Source: Pseudomonas sp. PDM04
Lineage (GTDB): Bacteria > Pseudomonadota > Gammaproteobacteria > Pseudomonadales > Pseudomonadaceae
NCBI RefSeq assembly: GCF_014851765.1
Contig: NZ_JACVAI010000001.1
Coordinates: 62,001-126,000, forward strand
Length of the DNA stretch: 64,000 nt
Direction of reading: 5' to 3'
The position numbers and the translations under genes are program-made. Positions 25,379 through 34,827 of this stretch are shown in pieces. Positions within the stretch are counted from its first letter, which is position 1. Every line of letters begins with the position of its first letter. Under the pieces are notes generated by a model. It was given only the letters and a program-made list of their open reading frames with translations. It searched no databases and was not told the DNA's origin.

Positions 25379-26395
25379 ATGCTGGTCATACGCCCAGTGG
25401 AGTTAACGGACCTGCCGCAGTTGCAACGACTGGCTCACGACAGCCTGGTCGGCGTCACGTCCCTGCCGGACAATGCCGAACGCTTGCGCGAGCGAATTCT
25501 CGATTCCTGTACCTCGTTCGATCAGGACGTGCGGACCCATGGCCCGGAAAACTACTTCTTCGTTCTGGAAGACCTGGCGACCCGGCACCTGGCGGGCTGT
25601 TCGGAAATCCTCGCCACGGCCGGTTTCGACGAACCTTTCTACAGCCTGCGCAACCGCCACTTCACCAGTGCCTCGCGAGAACTGAACATCGAACATGGTG
25701 TGCCGGCACTGTCGCTGTGTCATGACCTCAACGGCCACACCCTGCTGCGCGGTTTCCACATCGATGCGGCGCTGGTGCGCTCGCCGGCTTCAGAATTGCT
25801 GTCCCGGGCGCGATTGATGTTCATCGCCGCCCATGCCCGGCGCTTTGCCGAAGCGGTAATCACCGAAATCGTCGGCTTCAGCGACGATCAGGGGCACTCG
25901 CCCTTCTGGGACGCGCTGGGCAAGCACTTCTTCGACCTGCCCTACGCCGAGGCCGAGCGCCTCTGCGGGCTCGAGAGCCGGGCGTTCCTGGCCGAACTCA
26001 TGCCGCAATACCCGATCTACGTACCGATGCTGCCCCAGTCGGCCCAGGACTGTATTGGCCGCATCCACCCCGATGGCCAGGATGCCTTCGATATCCTCGA
26101 GCGCGAAGGGTTCGAGACCAACAGCTACATCGACCTGTTCGACGGCGGCCCGACCTTGCACGCGCGTCTGGCCGACATCCGTTCCATTGCACACAGCCAG
26201 ACCGGCACCGTCATCCTGAGCGATACCCTCGATGCGCGCGGCCGCTACCTGGTCAGTAACGATGCGTTGAGGGGCTATCGTGCCATCGTCGCCGATCTGG
26301 ACTACCGCCCCGGCCAGCCCGTGGCCCTGAGTGCCGGAATGTGCGCCGCCCTGAACGTGAGCGACGGCAGCCCGGTACGGGTGATCGCCCTGTGA
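25379..26395 (+). CDS. aruF: Arginine/ornithine N-succinyltransferase subunit alpha
   Basis: A 338-residue acetyltransferase-fold subunit of the enzyme that starts the arginine succinyltransferase pathway (arginine plus succinyl-CoA). Family blocks: MLVIRPVELTDLPQLQRLA, SPFWDALGKHFFDLPYAEAE, FLAELMPQYPIYVPMLP and EGFETNSYIDLFDGGPTLHAR. It is followed after 31 bp by the beta subunit. In Pseudomonas aruFG normally sit within aruCFGDBE; none of the other pathway genes is here, so this may be a second copy. Confidence 0.92.
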   Translation: MLVIRPVELTDLPQLQRLAHDSLVGVTSLPDNAERLRERILDSCTSFDQDVRTHGPENYFFVLEDLATRHLAGCSEILATAGFDEPFYSLRNRHFTSASRELNIEHGVPALSLCHDLNGHTLLRGFHIDAALVRSPASELLSRARLMFIAAHARRFAEAVITEIVGFSDDQGHSPFWDALGKHFFDLPYAEAERLCGLESRAFLAELMPQYPIYVPMLPQSAQDCIGRIHPDGQDAFDILEREGFETNSYIDLFDGGPTLHARLADIRSIAHSQTGTVILSDTLDARGRYLVSNDALRGYRAIVADLDYRPGQPVALSAGMCAALNVSDGSPVRVIAL

Positions 26396-26426
26396 GCGCT
26401 CGATCGCCCGTGCGAGGAAACGCATC

Positions 26427-27461
26427 ATGATCGTCCGCCCGGCGCAAATCACTGACCTGCCCGCCCTGCTGGCATTGGCGCGGCAAGCCGGTCCGGTGTT
26501 GACCACCCTGCCGGCCAGCGAGGAACGCCTGGCCCATCGCTTGCGCTGGACACAACGGGCCTTCGCCGGACAGATCGAGCGGGCCGACGCCGACTACCTG
26601 TTCGTGCTCGAGGACGACGATCAGCAGGTGCTGGGCATCAGTGCCCTGACGGGGGCCATCGGGCTGCGCGAGCCCTGGTACAACTACCGGGTCGGGGTGA
26701 CCGTCAGTTCATCGCCCGACCTGGGCATCCAGCGGCAGATCCCGACACTGTTCCTCAACAATGAAATGACCGGCCAATCGGAAATCTGCTCGTTGTTCCT
26801 GCGCCCCGATCAGCGCCAGGGCAGTCACGGCCGGTTACTGTCCGTGGGGCGTTTATTGTTCGTGGCCGAGTTCCCCCACCTGTTCGGTGAAAAACTCATT
26901 GCGGAGTTGCGTGGCCGAGCCGATGAACAAGGGTGCTCGCCCTTCTGGGACAGCCTGGGTCGGCACTTTTTCAAGATGGATTTCAATCACGCCCACCATT
27001 TGTCGGGGCTGGGCAGCAAGTCCTTCATCGCCGAACTGATGCCACGCCAACCGCTCTACACCTGCCTGCTCACCGAACAGGCCCAGGCGGTGATCGGCAA
27101 GGCACACCCCAACACCGAGCCAGCGCTGAAAATCCTCACCGCCGAAGGCTTTACCCACGAAGGCTACATCGACATCTTCGACGCCGGTCCGGTGATCGAG
27201 GCGCCCCTGTCGAAGATCCGCAGCGTACGGGACAGCCAGGCGCTGGTGCTGGCCATTGGAACCCCGGACGATCAGGCGCCGATCTGGCTGATCCACAATC
27301 GCCGCCTGGAGAACTGCCGTATCACCGCCGCCCCCGCGAGGCTGGCGGGCAATAGCCTGGTGGTCGATCGGCTCACCGCCAAACGCCTGCAACTGCAGCC
27401 CGGCGATTCGGTTCGCGCGGTGCCGTTGCTTCGGTCGCAGGCGCAGGCGGTCGCCGCGTGA
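26427..27461 (+). CDS. aruG: Arginine N-succinyltransferase subunit beta
   Basis: A 344-residue partner of AruF and its homologue: MIVRPAQITDLPALLALARQAG, REPWYNYRVGVTVSSS, CSPFWDSLGRHFFKMDF, FIAELMPRQPLYTCLL and EGFTHEGYIDIFDAGPVIEA. The ATG at 26427 has GAGG 12 bp upstream. The two subunits form a cytoplasmic heteromer. No aruD, aruB or aruE follows; the next gene is an oxaloacetate decarboxylase 150 bp on. Confidence 0.92.
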   Translation: MIVRPAQITDLPALLALARQAGPVLTTLPASEERLAHRLRWTQRAFAGQIERADADYLFVLEDDDQQVLGISALTGAIGLREPWYNYRVGVTVSSSPDLGIQRQIPTLFLNNEMTGQSEICSLFLRPDQRQGSHGRLLSVGRLLFVAEFPHLFGEKLIAELRGRADEQGCSPFWDSLGRHFFKMDFNHAHHLSGLGSKSFIAELMPRQPLYTCLLTEQAQAVIGKAHPNTEPALKILTAEGFTHEGYIDIFDAGPVIEAPLSKIRSVRDSQALVLAIGTPDDQAPIWLIHNRRLENCRITAAPARLAGNSLVVDRLTAKRLQLQPGDSVRAVPLLRSQAQAVAA

Positions 27462-27612
27462 GGCGCCTGCCCTCTTCCACTGGAGGGCAATCAAATGAAT
27501 CGTCCTGCAAATTCGTCATCATAATTGCCCCCGTTGCGTGATAGCCTTTTGGGTCTTCGGCGTTGACACTCTTGCTCAAGCCTTTCCATTCCTTTGTATT
27601 GGTGGAACTTAT

Positions 27613-28482
27613 ATGTCCAGGCTTTCCCATCAGGATTTGCGCCGTAACTTCCGTGAACTGTTCGCTTCCAACAAGTGCTATCACACCGCCTCGGTCTTCG
27701 ACCCGATGTCGGCGCGCATCGCCGCGGACCTGGGTTTTGAAGTGGGGATTCTCGGCGGCTCGGTGGCCTCGCTGCAGGTACTGGGTGCCCCCGACTTCGC
27801 CCTGATCACCCTCAGCGAATTCGCCGAGCAGGCCACCCGTATCGGTCGTGTCGCCCAGTTGCCGTTCATCGCCGACGCCGACCACGGTTACGGCAATGCC
27901 CTCAACGTGATGCGCACCATCGTCGAGCTGGAGCGCGCCGGCGTGGCGGCCCTGACCATCGAAGACACGCTGCTGCCGGCGCAGTTCGGCCGCAAGTCCA
28001 CCGACTTGATCGGGGTCGCCGAAGGCGTCGGCAAGATCCGCGCCGCCCTGGAAGCCCGGGTCGATACCGAAATGGCCATCGTCGCGCGCACCAACGCCGG
28101 GATCCTGCCGGTGCAAGAGGTCATCAGCCGCACCCAGCAATACCAGAACGCCGGTGCAGATGGCATCTGCATGGTCGGCGTACGTGATTTCGATCACTTG
28201 GAACAGATCGCCGAGCACCTGAGCGTGCCGCTGATGCTGGTGACCTACGGCAACCCGCTGCTGCGCGACGACAATCGTCTGGCGGAACTGGGTGTGCGCG
28301 TGGTCATCGACGGGCACGGGGCCTATTTCGCAGCGATCAAGGCGACTTACGACAGCTTGCGCGAACAACGGCAGATCTTCACCCAGGCGTCCGACCTGAG
28401 CGCCACAGAACTGACCCACACCTACACGCAGCCCGAGGAATACATCCGTTACGCGGAAGAATTCATGAGTGTGAAGGAATAA
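27613..28482 (+). CDS. Oxaloacetate decarboxylase (PEP mutase/isocitrate lyase superfamily, PA4872 type)
   Basis: A 289-residue TIM-barrel enzyme nearly co-linear with P. aeruginosa PA4872, a characterised oxaloacetate decarboxylase. Conserved segments are [62 protein letters not shown] (metal-binding Asp pair) and ARTNAG. The start is the ATG at 27613; the upstream frame is not conserved. Cytoplasmic. It is not coupled to aruG, and a REP pair follows. Confidence 0.9.
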   Translation: MSRLSHQDLRRNFRELFASNKCYHTASVFDPMSARIAADLGFEVGILGGSVASLQVLGAPDFALITLSEFAEQATRIGRVAQLPFIADADHGYGNALNVMRTIVELERAGVAALTIEDTLLPAQFGRKSTDLIGVAEGVGKIRAALEARVDTEMAIVARTNAGILPVQEVISRTQQYQNAGADGICMVGVRDFDHLEQIAEHLSVPLMLVTYGNPLLRDDNRLAELGVRVVIDGHGAYFAAIKATYDSLREQRQIFTQASDLSATELTHTYTQPEEYIRYAEEFMSVKE

Positions 28483-28500
28483 CATCCGTTCATGATCCTT

Positions 28501-28582
28501 GTGGGAGCGAGCCTGCTCGCGATGGACGTCAATGATGACGCGGGCTGACTGAATGTCCTCGTCGCGAGCAGTTCGCTCCCAT
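28501..28582. repeat. REP doublet
   Basis: GTGGGAGCGAGCCTGCTCGCGAT and a diverged inverse unit (GTCGCGAGCAGTTCGCTCCCAT) lie between the decarboxylase and the diguanylate-cyclase remnant. Confidence 0.75.
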
Positions 28583-28601
28583 AAAGCGAACTGCTCTGCT
28601 G

Positions 28602-29017
28602 TCACACCGCATCGAACGCCTCTTGACGAGGCTCGTGATCGCCGCTGCAAATCACTCGATTGCGTCCGGTGCTCTTGGCTTCATAGAGCGCCCGGTCGGC
28701 CTCATCGAGCCATTGCGTCGCGTCGGTACAGGACGGCTTCCAGGCGGCCAGGCCAATGCTCAGGCCGACGCTCAGCGCCGGGCTCTGGGCGTCATCGAAG
28801 GTAGCGAAGCGATCGCGCAGGGCCTCCATGGCGCTGGTCGCATGATCAAGCGCCAGGTCCGGAAGGATCAGGCAAAACTCAATCCCCAAACCCATGGCGC
28901 CGGGTCGAGCGGGTACATCGCCACGCCTACACACAACAACCCCAAGGCCAGTCCCAGGGTCCGCGAGGTGTAAAGCCTCCTGGCCAGTAATAGCCCCCTT
29001 CCTCCCGCTTTGCTCAT
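28602..29017 (-). pseudogene. Remnant of a diguanylate cyclase (large internal deletion)
   Basis: The minus-strand ATG at 29017 opens MSKAGGRGLLLARRLYTSRT followed by a TM segment LGLALGLLCVGVAMYPLD, and the frame stops at a TGA soon after. In another frame, continuing to 28602, is the end of a GGDEF domain: GIEFCLILPDLALDHA, LSVGLSIGLAAW and WLDEADRALYEAKSTGRNRV. The GG[DE]EF loop survives only as GIEF. I read this as an N-terminus joined out of frame to the last 80 or so residues of the same gene, with most of the protein deleted near 28885. No activity is expected. Confidence 0.75.
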
Positions 29018-29187
29018 AGGAACCTCTGCGCCAGGGTTTTGAGCGTGCAGGCAGTCTAACAGGGCAACATCAAATAGCTATCACCGGCGCGCGGTCCGAA
29101 TATCAGGGTATTACCGATTTTCACGGGTCAAACGTTCGGCTATACATGAAGAGGGAAACTCAACAGACAACGACAAAAAGGACGCCC

Positions 29188-30642
29188 ATGCAGACTTTCC
29201 AGGTGTTGATCATCGGCAGCGGATTTGGTGGTCAGTGCGCGGCGGTCAATTTGCTCAAGGCCGGTATCGATGACTTCCGGATGCTGGAGCGGCGGGACTT
29301 TTTCGGTGGCACCTGGTGCCAGAACACCTACCCCGGCGCTGCCGTCGATGTGCCCTCGCCGCTTTACTCGCTGTCCTTCGCCCCCTATCGCTGGACGCAA
29401 ATGTTCGCCGGCCAGGCAGAGCTGCACCGCTACACGCAGCATGTCGTGGACAGCTTTGGTTTGCGGGACAAGGTGGAATTGGAGGCGAATGTCGAACGGG
29501 TGGAGTGGGACGACGACGCCAGACACTGGATCGTCCACACCACCGGCAAGGGCACCTTCCGTGCCCGTTTCCTGATCAACGCCACCGGGCCGTTGAGCCA
29601 ACCGGTCATCCCGCACTTCGACGGCCAGGAACGCTTTCAGGGCACGACGTTTCACACCAATCACTGGGATCACTCCTACGATTACCGGCAAAAACGTGTC
29701 GCCATCATCGGCAGTGGCGCCAGCGCCGCCCAAGTGATCCCGGCCATTGCCCCGGACGTCGGGCATCTGCATGTGTTTCAGCGCTCGCCCCATTGGGTGC
29801 TGCCACGGGCCGACCGCGCCTTCGGACCGGTGCAGCGCTGGCTGCTCGGCTTGAAACCGGCGTACAAGCTGCTGCGCTGGATGATTTACTGGCAGTTCGA
29901 AACCCGGGTCATCGCCTTCAAGTACTCGAAACCGGCGATCCGCCTGGTCCAGCAACACGCCCTGCGCTTCCTCAAGCGGCAAGTGCCTGATCCGCAGTTG
30001 CGACGAAAACTGACACCGGACTATGCCATCGGCTGCAAGCGGGTCATCGTGTCCAGCACCCTCTACCCCGCTCTCGGCCGCTCCAACGTCACGCTGCACA
30101 GCCGCGAACAGGGCATCGCGTCCATCGACGAAACCGGCATCAATACCCAGGATGGGCAGCACATCGATGTGGACCTGATCGTCTGGTCCACCGGTTACGA
30201 CGCCACTGACGGGGTGATTTCCTACCCGGTCAGCGGAAAAAACGGCAAGCAACTGCGGGAATTCTGGGCCACCTACCCTCGGGCGTACCTGGGCACCAGC
30301 CTGCCGGACTTCCCCAACCTGTTCATCGTCACCGGCCCCAACACCGGCATCGGCCACACGTCGGCGCTGTTCATCATCGAATCCCAGATGAACTACATCC
30401 TCGATTGCATCCGCACGGTGAAAAAACAGGGGTTGCGCAGCATCGAAGTTCGCCCCGAGGCAGAACGTACCTACACTGAAATGATCCACCGGGAAATGGA
30501 ACGCACGGTGTGGAAGTCCGGTGGCTGCCACAGCTGGTATCAAAGCAGGAGTGGGCATGTGATCGCCATGTTTCCCGGGTTCAGTTTCAGCTACCACCAA
30601 CTGACCCGGGCGCTGAAACCCGCCGATCACATTCTGTCTTGA
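29188..30642 (+). CDS. Flavin-containing monooxygenase (Baeyer-Villiger type)
   Basis: A 484-residue FAD/NADPH monooxygenase. The FAD fold is LIIGSGFGGQCAAVNLL (about 6-22) with LERRDFFGGTWCQNTYPGA, and the NADPH fold VAIIGSGASAAQVIPAIA (about 173). Between them is the Baeyer-Villiger fingerprint F-x-G-x3-H-x3-W as FQGTTFHTNHWDHS, ending in Asp rather than Pro. The start is the ATG at 29188; an upstream in-frame ATG at 29146 is possible. It pairs with an alpha/beta hydrolase 22 bp downstream, suggesting ketone oxidation to an ester and then hydrolysis. Confidence 0.9.
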   Translation: MQTFQVLIIGSGFGGQCAAVNLLKAGIDDFRMLERRDFFGGTWCQNTYPGAAVDVPSPLYSLSFAPYRWTQMFAGQAELHRYTQHVVDSFGLRDKVELEANVERVEWDDDARHWIVHTTGKGTFRARFLINATGPLSQPVIPHFDGQERFQGTTFHTNHWDHSYDYRQKRVAIIGSGASAAQVIPAIAPDVGHLHVFQRSPHWVLPRADRAFGPVQRWLLGLKPAYKLLRWMIYWQFETRVIAFKYSKPAIRLVQQHALRFLKRQVPDPQLRRKLTPDYAIGCKRVIVSSTLYPALGRSNVTLHSREQGIASIDETGINTQDGQHIDVDLIVWSTGYDATDGVISYPVSGKNGKQLREFWATYPRAYLGTSLPDFPNLFIVTGPNTGIGHTSALFIIESQMNYILDCIRTVKKQGLRSIEVRPEAERTYTEMIHREMERTVWKSGGCHSWYQSRSGHVIAMFPGFSFSYHQLTRALKPADHILS

Positions 30643-30664
30643 TCAGAGAGAAGGGAGACACCTG

Positions 30665-31621
30665 ATGCTTTTGTTGGTTGTCGTGATTGCAGTGTTCATC
30701 GCCTGGAGCTGGTTGAGCTACCCGGCCATCGGTTACTGGCTCTATGACCTGAACATGGCGGCCGAGGCCAGGTTGTACCGGCTGCACAAGATTGTCGTGC
30801 CCATCGCCGAAATGACGGTGTCGACCTGGCAAGGCGGCCCCTATGAAGCCTCGAGCAGTGTGCTGATGCTGCATGGCTACAGCGCGGACAAAAACATCTG
30901 GTTGCGCTTCGCCCGGCATTTTGTCGGCACTTACCGGGTGATCATTCCCGACATCGCCGGGCATGGGGAAACCGGTTTCAAGGCCGGCGGCGGTTATGAC
31001 ATTCCGTTGCAGGCCAAGCGCATGATCCAGCTGCTCGACGTCTGCGGTGTCGAGAAGGTGCACGTGATCGGCAACTCGATGGGCGGTTACATGGCTGCAT
31101 GGCTGGCGGCGACCTATCCGGAGCGCATCGCCTCGGTCGCGCTGATCGACCCGGCGGGCGTCACCGCCCCCGAGGCCAGCGACCTGGAGCGCCATCTGGC
31201 CAAGGGCCACAACCCGTTCCTGATCAACTCCCGTGAAGAATTCCGCCGTTTCTACGCCATGACCATGGCGGAACCGCCGTGGGTGCCGGGCGTGGTGCTG
31301 GACGCCATTGCCCAGCGCTACGAACAGTCCCGGGACGAGCTCGAAGAAATCTTCAGGGATTTTCGCGCCAGCCCGCCCATGGAACCGAGGCTGGCCGAGA
31401 TCAAATGTCCGGCACTGTTGCTGTGGGGACGCAAGGACCGCCTGATCGACGTCAGCAGCGTAGCCATCTGGAGCAAAGGCATCGAGGACCTGCGGGTGGA
31501 AATCTGGGAAGGCGTCGGGCACATGCCGATGGTCGAGGCCCCGGCGGGTTCAGCACGGCTGTATCGGGAGTTTTTGGCATCCCAGCGCCTGGAGAGCCCA
31601 CAGGATCAACGGATGCATTGA
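30665..31621 (+). CDS. Alpha/beta-fold hydrolase (lipase/esterase type)
   Basis: A 318-residue hydrolase with an N-terminal membrane anchor (LLLVVVIAVFIAWSWLSYPAIG). HGYSADKNIW supplies the oxyanion loop, HVIGNSMGGYMAAW the Ser nucleophile, LLLWGRKDRLIDV the Asp and EGVGHMPMVE the His. It is co-transcribed with the monooxygenase, so a likely job is hydrolysing the ester or lactone that enzyme makes. The substrate is unknown. Confidence 0.9.
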   Translation: MLLLVVVIAVFIAWSWLSYPAIGYWLYDLNMAAEARLYRLHKIVVPIAEMTVSTWQGGPYEASSSVLMLHGYSADKNIWLRFARHFVGTYRVIIPDIAGHGETGFKAGGGYDIPLQAKRMIQLLDVCGVEKVHVIGNSMGGYMAAWLAATYPERIASVALIDPAGVTAPEASDLERHLAKGHNPFLINSREEFRRFYAMTMAEPPWVPGVVLDAIAQRYEQSRDELEEIFRDFRASPPMEPRLAEIKCPALLLWGRKDRLIDVSSVAIWSKGIEDLRVEIWEGVGHMPMVEAPAGSARLYREFLASQRLESPQDQRMH

Positions 31622-31731
31622 TCGATCAGTCCTTTGCAGAATGAAGTTCGTAAGATTCTTCGTTTGTCGGCGTCGCGCAAGGCTGCGATCTTTCTGCACA
31701 TCCTTCCCGTCACTGCGCCTGGAATTCCTGC

Positions 31732-33111
31732 ATGAGCCACTCGAACTTTGTCAGCCCTGACCTGATCCGCCAACGCTTTTCCAAAGCGATGTCCGACATG
31801 TACCGCAACGAAGTGCCGCTGTACGGCGCGCTGATGGAGCTGGTGGAGCAGACCAACCGCCACGTGCTGGACAGCGACCCGCAGGTCGCCAGGCAATTGA
31901 ACAACACCGGTGAAATCCAGCGCCTGGACATGGAACGCCACGGCGCCATCCGCGTTGGCACGGCGGCAGAACTGGCCACCCTGGCCCGGTTGTTCGCCGT
32001 CATGGGCATGCAGCCGGTGGGTTACTACGACCTCACCCCGGCCGGCGTGCCGGTGCATTCCACCGCCTTTCGCGCGGTGCATGAAGAGGCGTTGCAGGTC
32101 AGCCCGTTCCGGGTGTTCACCTCGCTGCTGCGCCTGGAACTGATCGAAGACCGGGAGCTGCGCGCCTTTGCCCAGTCGGTCCTGGACAAGCGCTCGATCT
32201 TCACGCCGATGGCGCTGACGCTCATCGAACGCGCCGAATCCGAAGGCGGACTGAGCGCACCGGACGCCGAGGCGTTTGTCCTGCAGGCACTGGAAACCTT
32301 CCGCTGGCACCACAGCGCCACCGTGACCGCCGAACAGTACCGCCAGCTCAGCGCGCAGCATCGCCTGATTGCCGATGTGGTGGCATTCAAGGGGCCGCAC
32401 ATCAACCACCTGACCCCGCGGACGCTGGACATCGACGTCGTTCAGGCGCAAATGCCGGCCCACGGCATCACGCCCAAAGCGGTGATCGAAGGACCGCCGC
32501 GCCGCCAATGCCCGATCCTGCTGCGCCAGACCAGCTTCAAGGCGCTGGACGAGCCTGTCGCGTTCACCGATCAACCCCACAGCCACGGCAGCCACAGCGC
32601 CCGCTTCGGCGAAATCGAACAGCGCGGCGCCGCCCTCACCCCTAAGGGACGGGCGCTCTACGACCGTTTGCTCAATGCTGCCCGCGACGAACTCAAGGAC
32701 TTCCCCAACGAGGCCAACGCCGAACGCTACAACGCGTTGATGACGCAACACTTCGGCGAATTCCCTGACACCCTCGATGGCATGCGCCAACAGGAACTGG
32801 CGTACTTTCGCTATAGGGTCACGGAGAAAGGCCTGGCGTCAGGCGAACGTCGCTCCGTGACGCTGGAGGCGCTGCTCAACCTCGGCTACGTGACGGCCGA
32901 GCCGCTGGTGTACGAAGATTTCCTGCCCGTCAGTGCGGCGGGGATTTTTCAGTCAAACCTGGGGGATGCGGCGCAAACCCACTACGGCCAGCACTCGAAC
33001 CAGCACGCTTTCGAACAGGCGCTGGGGCGAACGACCCTTGATGAACTGGGGTTGTATGCCGAGACCCAGCGCCGGTCGATCGAGGAATGCTTCGCGGCAT
33101 TGGGGCTGTAG
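31732..33111 (+). CDS. hglS: 2-oxoadipate dioxygenase/decarboxylase (HglS, DUF1338)
   Basis: A 459-residue Fe(II) enzyme of the DUF1338/YdcJ family. In P. putida HglS turns 2-oxoadipate into D-2-hydroxyglutarate in D-lysine catabolism. Candidate metal ligands are the His in MERHGAIRVG (about 70), the His in AFKGPHINHLTPR (about 225) and the Glu in ARFGEIEQRG (about 290). Length is typical. It stands alone; a fragment of a dispersed Pseudomonas repeat (GGCTGCGATCTTT) lies just upstream. No other lysine genes are nearby. Confidence 0.88.
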   Translation: MSHSNFVSPDLIRQRFSKAMSDMYRNEVPLYGALMELVEQTNRHVLDSDPQVARQLNNTGEIQRLDMERHGAIRVGTAAELATLARLFAVMGMQPVGYYDLTPAGVPVHSTAFRAVHEEALQVSPFRVFTSLLRLELIEDRELRAFAQSVLDKRSIFTPMALTLIERAESEGGLSAPDAEAFVLQALETFRWHHSATVTAEQYRQLSAQHRLIADVVAFKGPHINHLTPRTLDIDVVQAQMPAHGITPKAVIEGPPRRQCPILLRQTSFKALDEPVAFTDQPHSHGSHSARFGEIEQRGAALTPKGRALYDRLLNAARDELKDFPNEANAERYNALMTQHFGEFPDTLDGMRQQELAYFRYRVTEKGLASGERRSVTLEALLNLGYVTAEPLVYEDFLPVSAAGIFQSNLGDAAQTHYGQHSNQHAFEQALGRTTLDELGLYAETQRRSIEECFAALGL

Positions 33112-33181
33112 ACGCAAGCCTGCTCACGAGAACCGCCCTGGCACTGCGGGCTTCCAGGCAGCCCGCAGGCCAGGCCCGGGT

Positions 33182-33862
33182 CTACTTTTTCAGTTTCGCC
33201 AACAACGCCTGCGCCGCGGCTTCCGACGATGCCGGGTTCTGCCCGGTCAGCAGCAGGCCATCGGTCACCACATAACTGGCCCAGTCATCGCCCCTGGAGT
33301 AAATCCCGCCCCGCTCCTTGAGCATGTCTTCCACCAGAAAGGGCACCACCTGGGTCAGTTGCACCGCCTCTTCTTCGGAATTGGTGAAGCCCGTGACGCG
33401 CTTGCCCTTGACCAGGGGCTGGCCGTCCGACCCTTTCACATGGCGCAATACCCCCGGCGCATGGCAGACCAACGCCACCGGCTTGCCCGCCCCGTACAGC
33501 GCCTCGATCAAGGCAATCGAAGCCTTGTCTTCGGCCAGGTCCCACAGCGGACCATGACCGCCCGGATAGAACACCGCATCATAATCTTCAGCGCGCACGC
33601 TGCTCAGCAATGCGGTGCTCGCCAATGCGGACTGGGCTGCGGAATCCTTGCGAAAGCGGTCTGTGGCAGCGGTTTGTGCATCCGGCTCGTCGCTTTTGGG
33701 GTCCAGCGGTGGCTGGCCACCCTTGGGTGAAACCAGCGTCAGCTGCGCGCCGGCGTCCTTGAAAGCAAAATAGGGTGCGGCGAACTCCTCCAGCCAGAAG
33801 CCGGTTTTCTTGCCCGTGTCACCCAATTGATCGTGGGACGTCAGAACCATCAGGATTTTCAT
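33182..33862 (-). CDS. DJ-1/PfpI family protein (type 1 glutamine amidotransferase-like)
   Basis: A 226-residue protein similar to HchA-type chaperone/glyoxalase III members. The nucleophile elbow is ALVCHAPGVL with Cys near 125, preceded by AVFYPGGHGPLWD; ERGGIYSRGDDWASYVVTDGLLLTGQNPASS closes the domain. The ATG at 33862 follows AAGGAGCGCGAC. Possible roles are methylglyoxal detoxification or stress protection; it is not a secreted protease. Confidence 0.88.
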   Translation of the reverse strand: MKILMVLTSHDQLGDTGKKTGFWLEEFAAPYFAFKDAGAQLTLVSPKGGQPPLDPKSDEPDAQTAATDRFRKDSAAQSALASTALLSSVRAEDYDAVFYPGGHGPLWDLAEDKASIALIEALYGAGKPVALVCHAPGVLRHVKGSDGQPLVKGKRVTGFTNSEEEAVQLTQVVPFLVEDMLKERGGIYSRGDDWASYVVTDGLLLTGQNPASSEAAAQALLAKLKK

Positions 33863-34254
33863 GTCGCGCTCCTTGAATTCAGGGAATGTGTTCGGCGCTG
33901 GATTCGACCACCTCGCAGCGCCGTTCGTTGCAACCGCACACCTCATTGGTGGCCTGCCGCCTTGATGTGCAAGAACTCACACGATCAATCCACTGCCTGG
34001 CGCGGTTTCAACACACAACGCCGGGTTTATCTGAGCAGCCATACAGTGCGTTGGTAATTGCGCGGCGCTGCGCAGGCGATTGCGCGCATTACCTGAATGA
34101 TCGTCGCCTGAACAGCGTCGCGCTCCTGAAGAATCAGCACAACACCCTGATCTGAAAGGCTGACGACCGGGCTGGCATGGACCTTGATAACGCTGATGTT
34201 CCCCGGAGGCCATACCGCCTTCCGGGCACCTTCACTGATTCAGGGAGAGAATCC
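33863..34254. other. Intergenic region upstream of hcp with two hairpins
   Basis: No gene is supported in these 390 bp. 34053-34093 is an imperfect hairpin (GGTAATTGCGCG against GCGCGCATTACC). 34202-34225 is another (CCCGGAGGC against GCCTTCCGGG), about 30 bp before the hcp start; it could act on hcp mRNA. Confidence 0.5.
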
Positions 34255-34770
34255 ATGGCAATACCCGCGTACATGTCCATCACTGGCAAGAAACAGGGAC
34301 TGATCACCGAAAACGCCTCGACCGCCGACTCGGTGGGCAACGGCTTCCAGGAAGCTCACAAGGATGAAGTCATGGTCCAGTCGGTCACCCATGACATCAT
34401 CATCCCTCGGGATCCGCAGTCCGGCCAGCCCACGGGTCAGCGTGTACACCAGCCACTCGTCGTGACCAAGGTATTCGACAAGGCTTCGCCCTTGCTGCAA
34501 ACCTCCCTGACCACTGGCGAAGTGCTGACCGAAGTGGTGCTCAACTGGTTTCGGATTTCGGCAACGGGCACCCGAGAGCACTACTACACCACCAAGCTGG
34601 AGGACGCGATTCTCGTCGCCATCAACAACAAGATGCACGACTGCCAGGACGCCACGGGGGCGCACTTCACCCACATGGAAGAGCTGCAATTCACCTACCG
34701 AAAAATCTACTGGACCCACGAAATAAGCGGCACTACCGGCTCCGACGACTGGCGTAACCCTGTCACCTGA
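34255..34770 (+). CDS. hcp: Hcp family type VI secretion protein (orphan)
   Basis: A 171-residue Hcp close to the P. aeruginosa HcpA/B/C group of the H2 system: MAIPAYMSITGKKQGLI, HDIIIPRDPQSGQPTGQRVHQPLVVTKVFDKASPLL, EHYYTTKLEDAI and the end YWTHEISGTTGSDDWRNPVT. Hcp hexamers build the inner tube and carry small effectors. No tss, vgrG or PAAR gene is near, so it depends on a secretion system elsewhere. The ATG at 34255 follows AGGGAGAGAATCC. What follows is noncoding or holds only small unrecognised frames. Confidence 0.92.
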   Translation: MAIPAYMSITGKKQGLITENASTADSVGNGFQEAHKDEVMVQSVTHDIIIPRDPQSGQPTGQRVHQPLVVTKVFDKASPLLQTSLTTGEVLTEVVLNWFRISATGTREHYYTTKLEDAILVAINNKMHDCQDATGAHFTHMEELQFTYRKIYWTHEISGTTGSDDWRNPVT

Positions 34771-34827
34771 TTCAGCAGGACGGTTTCATGCATCGGTCAG
34801 CGCTGCTGGCCGGTGTCATTTGCATCC

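Noticed and set aside
34177..34254. Upstream extension of hcp to 34177
   Set aside because: The family N-terminus MAIPAYMS begins at 34255 with a good ribosome site; the extension crosses a hairpin.
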